17,472 nt of DNA from Pirellulaceae bacterium (GCA_022448645.1 JAKVBZ010000095.1:1-17472); one strand, 5' to 3'; positions 7,157-14,516 are shown, numbered from the stretch's first letter. The notes: generated by a model from the letters alone, not told the origin. Translations and numbers: made by a program.

Positions 7157-8797
7157 ATGTTTCTGCGATTGACGCCCTTTAAAGCTTCGTTGTTGTTAGC
7201 CAGCTGTCTTGGTCTTCATTTGTGTTGGGTCGGTTTTGCCATGGGGCAGGATGGCACCGATGACTTGTTCTCAGACTTGGAGAACGCCGGAAATGAAGTG
7301 AGTGACGACCTAGATCAACCGAGTGATTTGGGCGGGGCTGCGCCTACTGCATCCGAAGGAGAGGCTAGTCAACGGACTCCAGAACAGGTATTGGCTCAAG
7401 CCGACCAATTGTTGGAAGCTGGCCAGTTCTTGGAGGCGATACAAGCATATTCGGCCGTCCTGAGTGTACCGCAGCTGCGAAATAATATTGCCGCATTGGT
7501 CGGACGAGGTAAAGCCTTTGCCGAAATTGAAAACTATGACCTTGCTCTCAAGTCACTGGATCGCGCGGTCAACGCTTCGGCGACGCCAAACCCGTTTGCC
7601 TTGAACGAACGTGGAAAAGTGTTCTTGGAAATCGAAAAGTTCAATGAGGCTGTATTGGATTTTGGTCGAGCCGTTGAACTCATACCTGGCCAGACGGAGT
7701 TTCTCAAAAATTATGGGGCTGCATTGATAAAACAGGGGGCAAAAGAGTCTCAACTAGGGGACTTAGAAGCGGCAGCCAACGTTCCTAAGGGGATCCGTGC
7801 TTTGTCGACGGTCGTTGAAAAACTCAGTGAGTTAATGGCAAATGATGATTTCGCAGAACACCAAGAAAAGATTGCAGCGGAACTCTCGGATGCTTACTTC
7901 GAACGTGGATTGGGACAGATGCTTGTGCGAGACATGACGAAGGCTGTGTCCGACCTCGAATTCGCTACGGAGCTCGCCCCAGAAAGTTTTGAAAACGCTG
8001 ATCAGTTGGCAGCTGCCTATTTTCAAAGTGCCATCGAGTTGGCTTTGGCGTATCCGAGTGCCCCTGATGAGTTGATTTCCAAATTTACCAACACGATCGT
8101 GACGCTTGAGGCGATGATCGAGAAGGCAGAGGCATTGGAAGCGGAACATGAGGAAGATGGACCACCTCCTGCTTTTGATTTCCAAAGGATCCCGGAGCTC
8201 TACGCTCGAATGGCCAGCGCACGCATTGAATTGGCCAAATACCAGTCGGACGAAGAGCGAGATGAGCACTACCAAGCGGCTCTAGATGCTTGTGTCAGTG
8301 CGTTGGCACGCGATGATCAATTTGCTGATGCGTATTTGTTGCAGGGTACGGCGCAACGACATTTGTTGCAGTATGATGAGGCCATCAAGTCGTTTGCTGA
8401 ATGCATCCGCCTGTCTGGGTCTGGCGAAGCCCGTTTTCGACGGGGAATCGTCTACTACTATCAAGATGAAATGGGACTGGCCCTGCGTGACTTTTCCAAT
8501 GTGCGAAGTCCACGGACTGGCCAACGAGACTCTCGAGCACTTTTCTGGTCGGGTATTGTTCACATGACGAACGAAGACTACGTCGGAGCGGTTCGTTTGT
8601 TTTCAGATAGTATCAATGCCAATTCGACTTATGTGTTGGCTTATTCTAATCGTGGGGCCGCATATTTGAGGCTGGGGAATTATGAGCGAGCAATCAAAGA
8701 TTTCAACGAGGTGATTCGTCGCACGCCCAATAGTAACAAGGGCCGAGAGCTCCGAGAATTTGCTTATCGGATGAGGGATACCGAAGACGAATCTTGA
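7157..8797 (+). CDS. Secreted tetratricopeptide (TPR) repeat protein
   Basis: The 546-residue protein starts with a signal peptide: a basic start (R4, K9), a hydrophobic core at 11-29, and likely cleavage after AMG (28-30). LASC (14-17) resembles a lipobox but sits too early in the hydrophobic core, so simple secretion is preferred. An acidic low-complexity linker (31-70, Asp/Glu-rich) follows. TPR-like helical pairs cover about 76-108, 111-142, 148-177, 244-275, 388-421, 424-450, 459-490 and 493-526; the last (AYSNRGAAYLRLGNYERAIKDF) is near consensus. The region 195-245 is less regular, and 322-334 is Glu-rich. TPRs are scaffolds for protein binding; the partner is not evident. GAGAGG (7144-7149) is a good ribosome binding site. 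The gene appears to be transcribed alone. No enzyme domain is visible. Confidence 0.85.
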   Translation: MFLRLTPFKASLLLASCLGLHLCWVGFAMGQDGTDDLFSDLENAGNEVSDDLDQPSDLGGAAPTASEGEASQRTPEQVLAQADQLLEAGQFLEAIQAYSAVLSVPQLRNNIAALVGRGKAFAEIENYDLALKSLDRAVNASATPNPFALNERGKVFLEIEKFNEAVLDFGRAVELIPGQTEFLKNYGAALIKQGAKESQLGDLEAAANVPKGIRALSTVVEKLSELMANDDFAEHQEKIAAELSDAYFERGLGQMLVRDMTKAVSDLEFATELAPESFENADQLAAAYFQSAIELALAYPSAPDELISKFTNTIVTLEAMIEKAEALEAEHEEDGPPPAFDFQRIPELYARMASARIELAKYQSDEERDEHYQAALDACVSALARDDQFADAYLLQGTAQRHLLQYDEAIKSFAECIRLSGSGEARFRRGIVYYYQDEMGLALRDFSNVRSPRTGQRDSRALFWSGIVHMTNEDYVGAVRLFSDSINANSTYVLAYSNRGAAYLRLGNYERAIKDFNEVIRRTPNSNKGRELREFAYRMRDTEDES

Positions 8798-9161
8798 GTG
8801 TGACACCATGAGCCGGGGCAACGTCAGCATTGTCTAGCTGTCTTCTGGCGTTGACCCGTTGGGGAATTTGGAACGGGCAACCGTATTCGGGGAGAGTACG
8901 GCAAGATGCACATTCCTCATGGACCGCTCCACCACGAGTAACTCAGTTTTTGCACTGGCTGACTTTCTGGAAACAACCTGTCGAGTTGCGGATGTTTGTT
9001 TCTTGTTCTTGGGACCAGTCGTTTCCCGAAGCGGTGTGCCTTTCAGTTCGACAACGGGCCTGCGTCCGTACCGCCGTCGCTTGGTGGCCCGCGGAAAACA
9101 GGCTTAGGGAGGCTCACAGCACGCGAGATGGGGACTGATGACCACACCCCAGAGTTGTTTT

Positions 9162-9482
9162 TTAGTTGTCCTCAACTGTACCGGCCTTGAAGGTGAGCGT
9201 GAAATTGGCATTGAGTTTTGGAAGCCAAGTTTCGTAGCTGACACGAGGTGTGAGATTCTCTATCGAATACCTGTCCAGCAAGCTGCCAGGGACGTCGTGA
9301 TGCTGAATCTGGACATGGTGGACGGCCGACAGGACCGACTGTCCATGCTTTCTTGCAGACTGACGAAGCACCACTGAGAGTGACTTGGCTCGTTGGTTCG
9401 CCGGCTGAGGGGTTTTCAGGTCCGACCAAGCTTGTCCGACACGCGATTTTTTTGCGTTGCCAATGGTGGGCTGCTGGTGCCC
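9162..9482 (-). pseudogene. Possible transposase C-terminal remnant
   Basis: A minus-strand open frame ends at TAA 9162-9164 and is bounded upstream by a stop at 9483-9485, so about 106 residues are readable. It contains AWSDLKTPQPANQRAKS and SVVLRQSARKHGQSVL, followed by DVPGSLLDRYS. That basic, helical pattern resembles the C-terminal part of IS66-like transposases (an Arg/Lys-rich helix with the ARKxG type pattern, then PxxLL). No ATG start, no ribosome binding site and no DDE catalytic core are present. If it is a transposase it is a dead 5'-truncated piece; no terminal inverted repeats were identified. It may equally be a chance open frame or a small unknown gene. Confidence 0.25.
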
Positions 9483-9509
9483 CTATTCCGTGGTAGTACA
9501 GGATGATCG

Positions 9510-9539
9510 AGCCCGTGGGGGCTGGGCTGAGGTTTTTTT
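9510..9539 (+). terminator. Terminator-like hairpin with T-run
   Basis: AGCCC (9510-9514) can pair with GGGCT at 9519-9523 or 9524-9528, and seven T follow at 9533-9539. The gap of four bases between stem and T-run and the 5-bp stem make it weak. No plus-strand gene is evident just upstream, so its role is unclear; it could end transcripts running from the TPR gene. Confidence 0.35.
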
Positions 9540-9721
9540 CTCATGGTAGATTGTCCCTGTGGACTGTAATAACTTCATCGGTTGGGGGGCGATTTACTGC
9601 TTCTCTCAGCAGGTTCCAAGTTGTGGTCCCCCTGGAAGAGATGCAGGTGGTTTGCTAGGCTGTGTCGTTTGCTGTTTTCTGTAGTGTCCCAACACGCATT
9701 TGACGGGGAAATCTGGATTCT

Positions 9722-10222
9722 ATGAAACGTGCAATTGCTGGTGTCGTACCTCGTGAAGTGGCGGAGGTTCCCGTGATGACGGTATGGCCATCGATTGCGG
9801 CTTATCCGTCTGGTCGTTTCTTGGGGACTCTCTACAACTGGCGAGGAGGTACCTACATTTTTCGCCTGGGAAACCTGCTTGCGCTGGCTTCCATTCCTCA
9901 CGCATTAGCACTCTATTTTTACCGCATCCTCCCTTATGTGGGCACGCGGTATACGCTCACCAACCGAAGAGTTGTTGTGCAGCGAGGGCTTATGGCAATG
10001 GATGATAAATCGGTGGATTTGGATCGGTTTGATCGAATCGAAATCCAGGTTCAACTAGGGCAGGAGTGGTTTCAGGCAGGAGACCTAGTTTTCTTTCAGG
10101 AAAATACCGAAACGTTTCGTCTGGACGGAGTTTCCCGGCCGGAAGCGTTTCGCCAAGTCTGCATCAAGTCACACGAAGCCTATGTGGGTCTGGCTAACGT
10201 TTTGCAACAGCAGGTTGTCTAA
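9722..10222 (+). CDS. Membrane-anchored bacterial PH-domain (bPH2/DUF304) protein
   Basis: This is a 166-residue protein with one main hydrophobic segment (about 46-70). A bacterial pleckstrin-homology-like domain of the bPH2 family (PF03703, as in YdbS/YdbT) follows. Its hallmark is TRYTLTNRRVVVQRGL (75-90), then a beta-rich stretch with RFDRIEIQVQ (102-111 region) and GDLVFF (120-125). The C-terminal SRPEAFRQVCIKSHEA helix closes the domain. Proteins of this family sit at the membrane; a molecular role is unknown. The ribosome binding site is weak (GGGGAA about 15 nt upstream). No co-transcribed neighbour is apparent. The length is slightly above a bare single bPH2 domain, as expected with the membrane anchor. 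Confidence 0.8.
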   Translation: MKRAIAGVVPREVAEVPVMTVWPSIAAYPSGRFLGTLYNWRGGTYIFRLGNLLALASIPHALALYFYRILPYVGTRYTLTNRRVVVQRGLMAMDDKSVDLDRFDRIEIQVQLGQEWFQAGDLVFFQENTETFRLDGVSRPEAFRQVCIKSHEAYVGLANVLQQQVV

Positions 10223-10382
10223 TTTCAAACGCTGCCTAATCTGAGCATGTTGCACCAGCTAGGTGGAAGTCGTGTGCTTCGTTGATGAAACAGTGGTCCA
10301 GGCGCGTTGTGTGGCAGGTGCAGGTTGCGCGATGAAGGATTATGGACCGCTAGAAGCCCTGAATTCTAAATTCAAATCCTCG

Positions 10383-11840
10383 TTATGGCCGTGGTAGCCC
10401 AGAATTACGAACGCTAGTCGTGTTCGGCCCCAACTGAATTCCTGTGTTCGTCTTGTTTTGCTGAGGAAGCAGGAAATTGCGTCGGAACTTCCGGGAGCGC
10501 GCTGTGGGTTCACCGGTTGCCGTGGGGCCTGTTGCAGAATGCCTGGTTTGTCTCTTCCAAGGCCTCGGATTTGGCGAGTTTCCTGTCGGATTGAGATACG
10601 GAGAAGTTACGCCTGGACGGTTTCTATTACTGGCTGAATGGCCGCTTGATCCGGCCAAATCGGGCCCTGACAAGCCATTGATTCCAGTCGAACTGGCACG
10701 TCGGGAGTTTAGGCCAGTGGTGACGGGACCTGTGTCTCGTCCGTTGATGCTAAACTTACGTCGAGCCGAATCTGCGAAAGGACTCGAGGAGATTGGAACC
10801 GAGTCGGGGTTGCCGCCGGAGAGTTTCCAAGATCGCCGGAACGGCACGGTTATCGGCGTCTCATCAGGACTGGTCGAGGTGTCTTTTTGTTTCTCGTCGA
10901 GTGGATTGGCCGTTTTTTCTGAAGTGGATGTCCCTAATCGAGAATCGCCGTACAGTGATTCGTCTGTGGGATTCGATTCGCCAGCGATCTTTGAAATGCT
11001 CGATCGTTGCTGGAGTTCTTGAGATTCCTCAAACTGAAGTAAGCCGTTTTTCCACGATTCGAATTCGGTGGTTCCCGAAGGAACTTGTGGACGATGGGTG
11101 GATGCATCCGTGATTTTTTCGCGATCAACGGTGATGTCGTCGGTGACATTTCGGGGCTCGGGAGATCGTAGTTCGTGCTCGCGAATCCGTTCTGCGATCG
11201 ATTTACGAGTGATGTTGTCGTCCGAACCCGTTTCTTCCTGGGACTCCCGTTTTTCAGACTCAAGCCTCTTCCGTGCTTCGAAGAGATCAAATGGAGTTGA
11301 CTTGTTGTTTCCTTTGTCCGGTGCGACAGTGGACGCATCGTTTTCCAGCAGTTCTTCGGCGTCGGTTTCAAGCTCTTGTTGGGCAAGATTCCGAGAAAGT
11401 TGCATGTCCGCGACTAGTTCATTCTGGTTGAAAACAAATGCCCTCTTATAAGCCGGATCTTTTTGATGTGCCTCGCGGCGGTCCGCTCGAGCCCTATCAT
11501 CTTTTCCCAAGAGTTTGTAGGCATCGGCACGGAAATAGTACGGTTGGGGATCGGTGGGATCGAGGCGAATTGCTTGTGAATAATCCTTTAACGCAAGCTC
11601 TACGTTTCCGTCTTCCAGCCAACTGCGACCGCGAATCAAATACGCGTAATGATCATAAGGATCTTCTTCGATTGCATGATTGCTGAGGTCCCGAGCTAAC
11701 GCCAAGTCTCCTTCGCTGAAAGCTTGTTCTGCCTGTTCTCGAAGGGATAAATTTTCTACCTCTCCACAGCCGAGAATCAGTCCACATCCAAGAAGGATGG
11801 GCAGTGCGGATCGCAGAGTTTCCGTAGAACGTTTGGTCAT
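10383..11840 (-). CDS. TPR lipoprotein with long disordered tail
   Basis: I chose the ATG at 11838-11840, giving 485 residues, because a signal sequence MTKRSTETLRSALPILLGCG begins there. The open frame runs 61 codons further upstream (to 12023) without sensible content. The hydrophobic core ends in LILGC, so Cys25 is a plausible lipidated residue, although Leu at -2 is not ideal; Cys19 in LLGC is an alternative. Three TPR units follow (about 31-64, 65-98, 99-132); the second and third are near consensus (ELALKDYSQAIRLDPTDPQP). From about 150 a Glu/Lys/Arg-rich region turns into a Ser/Pro/Asn/Thr-rich low-complexity tail to residue 485, probably disordered. The C-terminal part is basic. No enzymatic domain is seen. 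The gene follows tRNA-Glu on the same strand after 260 bp. No strong ribosome binding site is visible. Confidence 0.75.
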   Translation of the reverse strand: MTKRSTETLRSALPILLGCGLILGCGEVENLSLREQAEQAFSEGDLALARDLSNHAIEEDPYDHYAYLIRGRSWLEDGNVELALKDYSQAIRLDPTDPQPYYFRADAYKLLGKDDRARADRREAHQKDPAYKRAFVFNQNELVADMQLSRNLAQQELETDAEELLENDASTVAPDKGNNKSTPFDLFEARKRLESEKRESQEETGSDDNITRKSIAERIREHELRSPEPRNVTDDITVDREKITDASTHRPQVPSGTTEFESWKNGLLQFEESQELQQRSSISKIAGESNPTDESLYGDSRLGTSTSEKTANPLDEKQKDTSTSPDETPITVPFRRSWKLSGGNPDSVPISSSPFADSARRKFSINGRDTGPVTTGLNSRRASSTGINGLSGPDLAGSSGHSASNRNRPGVTSPYLNPTGNSPNPRPWKRQTRHSATGPTATGEPTARSRKFRRNFLLPQQNKTNTGIQLGPNTTSVRNSGLPRP

Positions 11841-12100
11841 GCGAATTTTGTCCAAGCGCAAGGGTGACGGTGAGGGAATCTCCCCCTTCATAATAGGTAA
11901 ACGATGAACCGATGAAAAGCAAATCTCTTTGGAGGAATCGGGACCGTCAGCCCAAATTAGCACCGGAGTTGGGCAAATGAACAGCAGGAAGTCGTTTGTC
12001 GCCCTAAGCATGCGACACGTCATGACCGCTAGAATCGTCGCACGACGGTATTTCCGAACCGCCTGGACGGTGGTGCATCCGTGTCTCGCTGGAAGAAAAG

Positions 12101-12173
12101 TGACCCCGACGGGACTCGAACCCGTGTTGCCGGCGTGAAAGGCCGGAGTCCTAGACCGCTAGACGACGGGGCC
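12101..12173 (-). tRNA. tRNA-Glu (anticodon TTC)
   Basis: The 73-nt cloverleaf reads on the minus strand. The acceptor arm GGCCCCG pairs with CGGGGTC, with one G-T pair; the discriminator A is the complement of 12101. The anticodon stem CCGGC/GCCGG encloses loop CTTTCAC with anticodon TTC (complement of 12137-12139). The T arm is ACGGG-TTCGAGT-CCCGT. CCA is not encoded. Confidence 0.96.
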
Positions 12174-12200
12174 AGTTTCTTCAGCTAATTGACTAGACCG

Positions 12201-12229
12201 GTATAATGGGCAACCGAAGAACCCGTCAA
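12201..12229 (-). promoter_or_regulatory. Candidate promoter of tRNA-Glu
   Basis: On the minus strand TTGACG (complement of 12224-12229) is followed after 17 bp by TTATAC (complement of 12201-12206). The -10 ends 27 nt before the mature tRNA 5' end, leaving a leader of about 20 nt. This is a good arrangement for a tRNA promoter. Confidence 0.55.
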
Positions 12230-12387
12230 GTAGAGATCGGCATTGAATGCCGATTGACATGCTGGAAAATCCTCCGAAAACCTTTGAGAACGGTCAGCGA
12301 ATGTCTGACGATTGGGTGCGCCAAGCTACGGCGCTAGACAACCGACGTTCTCGCCAGATATTGCCGTAAGTACCCGGTGAATACGGG

Positions 12388-12648
12388 TTATTCGGCGTTT
12401 TTGGGGTGACGCGTGGTATCTGCAGGAGGTGTCACATCTTTGCTAGTTGACCTATGTTCTCCAGGTGGTGTGGTTTCCGGCTTCTCGACCCGGCGGATAG
12501 CATCATAGACCTCTCGGCGGTGAACCGGGATCTCCTTGGGCGCTTCGACGCCTAGTCGGACCTTGTCGCCACGGATCTCGACGACGACGATCGTAATGTC
12601 GTTGTTAATGACAATACTTTCATTCTTCTTACGAGACAAAACCAACAT
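12388..12648 (-). CDS. csrA: Carbon storage regulator CsrA
   Basis: CsrA is a small dimeric RNA-binding protein that blocks or stabilises mRNAs by binding GGA motifs in hairpin loops and at ribosome binding sites. The core MLVLSRKKNE (1-10), EIRGDKVRLGVEAP (24-37) and IPVHRREVYDAI (40-51) is intact, including Leu4, Arg6 and Arg44 used for RNA contact. The protein has 86 residues against about 61 in E. coli; the extra C-terminus (from about 53) is a Pro/Thr-rich hydrophilic tail. I chose the ATG at 12646-12648 because AAGGAA (complement of 12655-12660) lies 6 nt before it and the family begins MLVL. The frame stays open upstream to 12729, but that part covers leader hairpins. No FliW or flagellar genes are nearby. 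The gene is transcribed toward tRNA-Glu. Confidence 0.95.
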   Translation of the reverse strand: MLVLSRKKNESIVINNDITIVVVEIRGDKVRLGVEAPKEIPVHRREVYDAIRRVEKPETTPPGEHRSTSKDVTPPADTTRHPKNAE

Positions 12649-12655
12649 AGACCAT

Positions 12656-12706
12656 TCCTTGTTTTTATCGACACAACAAGTGTCGAAAAAGTTCCCTCTT
12701 GGGAAC
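12656..12706 (-). promoter_or_regulatory. csrA leader: two hairpins and CsrA-like site on the Shine-Dalgarno
   Basis: Read on the minus strand, GTTCCC-AAGA-GGGAAC (complement of 12691-12706) forms a perfect 6-bp hairpin followed directly by TTTTT, like an intrinsic terminator or attenuator. Next comes TCGACAC-TTGTT-GTGTCGA (complement of 12668-12686), a perfect 7-bp hairpin. Then ACAAGGA (complement of 12656-12662) overlaps the ribosome binding site and matches the core of the known CsrA target (ACARGGA). Attenuation plus autorepression of csrA is a reasonable inference. Confidence 0.6.
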
Positions 12707-12729
12707 GATGTCTTACCTCCGGCCACCAC

Positions 12730-13123
12730 AGTGGTCGAGACGCTGATTCAACCTTCACTCTACGTGTCAGGATGATGGAGTCAAGCAATCTGTGAGAAGC
12801 AATAGGTGTTTTTTCGGGGGAATTTGCTTGGCGCAAGGTGTTTCGGCCCTTTTTCCATGTGTGTCTGGTTGATCGCGGTGCCGTCACAATTTGTTGGCGT
12901 TTGGAATGAACTTAAAAATCCTTACTAAAGCATGACTTACAGCATTTTGTTCAAAAGTGGGACTGGGCTGATTTGCGACACAATCGCGGCACAGATTGCG
13001 AAAAACAGTACGGGTTTGCGCTGGTATTAGGTGTACCCCCCCAATGGAACTAGAAAACACCTCCTTTGGGGAACGTTGTTGGGATTCAAATTTGTCGTCT
13101 GCCGAAATCAGATCCGAGGTGCC
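12730..13123. other. Divergent region between csrA and nuoI
   Basis: No gene is recognised. The left part holds the far csrA leader, for which I found no promoter with both elements. The right part leads to the candidate nuoI promoter. A loose inverted repeat, CCCCAA near 13037 and TTGGGG near 13069, has a 20-base loop and is not convincing. Confidence 0.4.
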
Positions 13124-13151
13124 TTGCGGCGTTAAGTGCGGTGTTTATAAT
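13124..13151 (+). promoter_or_regulatory. Candidate promoter of nuoI
   Basis: A perfect -10 TATAAT (13146-13151) follows TTGCGG (13124-13129) at 16 bp. Transcription would begin near 13158 and give a leader of about 190 nt before nuoI. That leader contains two terminator-like hairpins. Confidence 0.45.
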
Positions 13152-13180
13152 TCCCAGAGAACGTTTGAAGAATAAGAAAA

Positions 13181-13201
13181 CGCCGTGTAAATCGGCGATT
13201 T
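13181..13201 (+). terminator. Terminator-like hairpin 1 in the nuoI leader
   Basis: CGCCG (13181-13185) pairs with CGGCG (13193-13197) around a 7-nt loop and is flanked by AAAA and ATTTT. On the minus strand it is followed by TTTTCTT, so it can act on both strands. Inside the nuoI leader it could be an attenuator; alternatively it ends stray transcription. Confidence 0.35.
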
Positions 13202-13243
13202 TAAGACGGCCATTCGGTTGCCCGAGCCTCAAAATTGACATAT

Positions 13244-13268
13244 GGCCGCAAAGGGCCTTTTTATTTTT
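13244..13268 (+). terminator. Terminator-like hairpin 2 in the nuoI leader
   Basis: GGCC (13244-13247) and GGCC (13254-13257) form a short 4-bp stem around GCAAAG, followed by TTTTT-A-TTTTT. The stem is weak but the T-rich tract is long. A TTGACA (13235-13240) lies just upstream without a good -10. Confidence 0.3.
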
Positions 13269-13346
13269 GCTTTGTAAGGATAGCTTCGAACGAAGAGCAG
13301 CTCTTTCGCATTCAATCGTAACTTCTGGTGGCTGGGATCTAGATTT

Positions 13347-13874
13347 ATGTGGAACTGGTTAGGCAATATTTGGCTGACTGTGCGGACTGTTTTGAAGGGT
13401 ATGTACATCACTTTGCGATATTGGTTGATTACCTATCGCGAGGACCGGGGAACGTTTACGCAGAAATTTGAGTATCCGGAGTTGCCAGCTCCCGTTGCCG
13501 CACGCTATCGCGGTTTCCATCGGTTTGACTTAACGACTTGCATCTCCTGTGACCAATGTGCCAAAGCTTGCCCGGTAGATTGCATCTACATCGGCAAAGA
13601 ACGCGTTGAAAATGGCAAGGGGTTCAAGCTGACCGGGTATGCCATTGATTACTCTAAATGCATGTTTTGTGCGTTGTGTGTCGAACCTTGCCCGGTGGAT
13701 TGCATCTTTATGGGGGGGACTTTGGACCTGAGTTGCTACAGTCGTGATGGCTGCATTGTGGATTACTCACGGCTGCCCGTGAATGTTGCTTGGGGAAGAG
13801 CTACGTTAAATCCAACGGCAGTCGCCGAATCCAAGATGGTGATTGAGCCGGTGCATGGTGGCCCGAATCAGTAA
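13347..13874 (+). CDS. nuoI: NADH-quinone oxidoreductase subunit I
   Basis: NuoI is the peripheral-arm subunit of complex I that carries clusters N6a and N6b and passes electrons toward NuoB and quinone. The 175-residue protein has two 4Fe-4S motifs: [12 protein letters not shown] (Cys65, 68, 71, 75) and [12 protein letters not shown] (Cys105, 108, 111, 115). Before them stands the family signature [20 protein letters not shown] (41-60). The N-terminus (1-30) is amphipathic, as expected for the segment that lies along the membrane. The C-terminal extension 125-175 is unremarkable. The ribosome binding site is weak (GGTGG about 14 nt upstream). It is the first nuo gene here, ahead of DUF2203 and nuoACD, whereas in the usual order nuoI follows nuoH. 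Ligands are complete, so it should be functional. Confidence 0.95.
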   Translation: MWNWLGNIWLTVRTVLKGMYITLRYWLITYREDRGTFTQKFEYPELPAPVAARYRGFHRFDLTTCISCDQCAKACPVDCIYIGKERVENGKGFKLTGYAIDYSKCMFCALCVEPCPVDCIFMGGTLDLSCYSRDGCIVDYSRLPVNVAWGRATLNPTAVAESKMVIEPVHGGPNQ

Positions 13875-14039
13875 TACGTGACGCCTTTTCAGGGTGGTTT
13901 TGCACCAAGATGAGGTGAATTAGTTCGGTGTGAACCGAATGACGGGGCACCATAAATAGGCATGATCAACGAGACATCATTAGCATTGCCAGGAAGGTCG
14001 TAGTAAAACTGCAATCGTAAAGCATTGAAGAAGCGGCCG

Positions 14040-14516
14040 ATGTCCGAACAAGAGCAAGATTACAAACCGAGCAGAATTTTCACACTTGAAGAAGCCAATG
14101 CAATGCTTCCTCTTGTGAGTGCCATAGCGTCCGATTTGGCAAGATTGTCTCGGGACGTGATCGATCGGCGCCAACGTCTCGCATATGTTGCTCAAAACCG
14201 CGAGTTGTCGACTGGTGATCCCTACGACGACGAGATTGCTCTGGTCGAAAGGGAATTGGACCAAGACAGCCAGCAATTACGTGAATACGTTGAGGAATTG
14301 CGGGAGCTTGGTGTGGAACCCAAAGGCGCGGCAGAAGGGTTAGTCGATTTTCCGACTATGTTGGACGGGCGTTTGGCTTATTTGTGTTGGAAAGTGGGGG
14401 AACCGGAAGTGTTGTTCTGGCACGAGCTGGACGCCGGATTCGCTGGACGTCAGCCCTTAGCAGCTGTCACGGTAGCTGATGATGCATCGGGATCAACCCG
14501 ATTTTTCGAGAACTAA
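14040..14516 (+). CDS. DUF2203 family protein
   Basis: The 158-residue protein matches the DUF2203 family (PF09969). It begins with RIFTLEEANAMLPLV (12-26), followed by a coiled-coil helical region (27-95) rich in Asp/Glu/Arg/Gln. The conserved C-terminal block is GLVDFP (about 101-106), LDGRLAYLCWKVGEPEV and FWHELDAGFAGRQPL. The family's function is unknown. I chose the ATG at 14040; an in-frame TTG at 14025 would add five residues (MKKRP). No strong ribosome binding site is present for either. It lies between nuoI and nuoA on the same strand, 165 bp after nuoI and 367 bp before nuoA, so co-transcription is possible but not shown. No membrane segment is visible, so it is probably cytoplasmic. 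Confidence 0.85.
   Translation: MSEQEQDYKPSRIFTLEEANAMLPLVSAIASDLARLSRDVIDRRQRLAYVAQNRELSTGDPYDDEIALVERELDQDSQQLREYVEELRELGVEPKGAAEGLVDFPTMLDGRLAYLCWKVGEPEVLFWHELDAGFAGRQPLAAVTVADDASGSTRFFEN

Larger units (their letters stand above)
8798..9721. other. 924-bp stretch without a confident gene
   Basis: No convincing plus-strand gene is present. The open frames at 8859-9107 and 9138-9377 resemble no family I know and have low-complexity or frame-shadow character. I looked for the landmarks of RNase P RNA, tmRNA and SRP RNA and did not see them. The stretch holds a possible decayed transposase fragment on the minus strand (9162-9482) and a hairpin with a T-run near 9510-9539. Confidence 0.5.

Noticed and set aside
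8798..9721. Possible housekeeping RNA (RNase P RNA, tmRNA or SRP RNA) in the long gap.
   Set aside because: None of the conserved landmark sequences of these RNAs could be found by eye on either strand.
10477..11022. A 181-codon plus-strand open frame opposite the TPR lipoprotein.
   Set aside because: It overlaps the tail of a better supported minus-strand gene, and its content mirrors the low-complexity codons of that gene.
11841..12023. Longer start for the TPR lipoprotein at 12023.
   Set aside because: The extra 61 residues have no conserved content and would bury the signal peptide that starts at the internal ATG at 11840.
12189..12207. Plus-strand TTGACT and TATAAT near tRNA-Glu.
   Set aside because: The spacing is only 7 bp, too short for a sigma70 promoter; the minus-strand reading with 17-bp spacing fits the tRNA.
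12649..12729. 27-residue N-terminal extension of CsrA.
   Set aside because: CsrA starts with MLVL in the family, a good ribosome binding site precedes that ATG, and the extension would cross two leader hairpins.
13066..13362. 98-codon plus-strand frame overlapping the start of nuoI.
   Set aside because: No known similarity, overlaps nuoI in another frame, and covers the leader hairpins.
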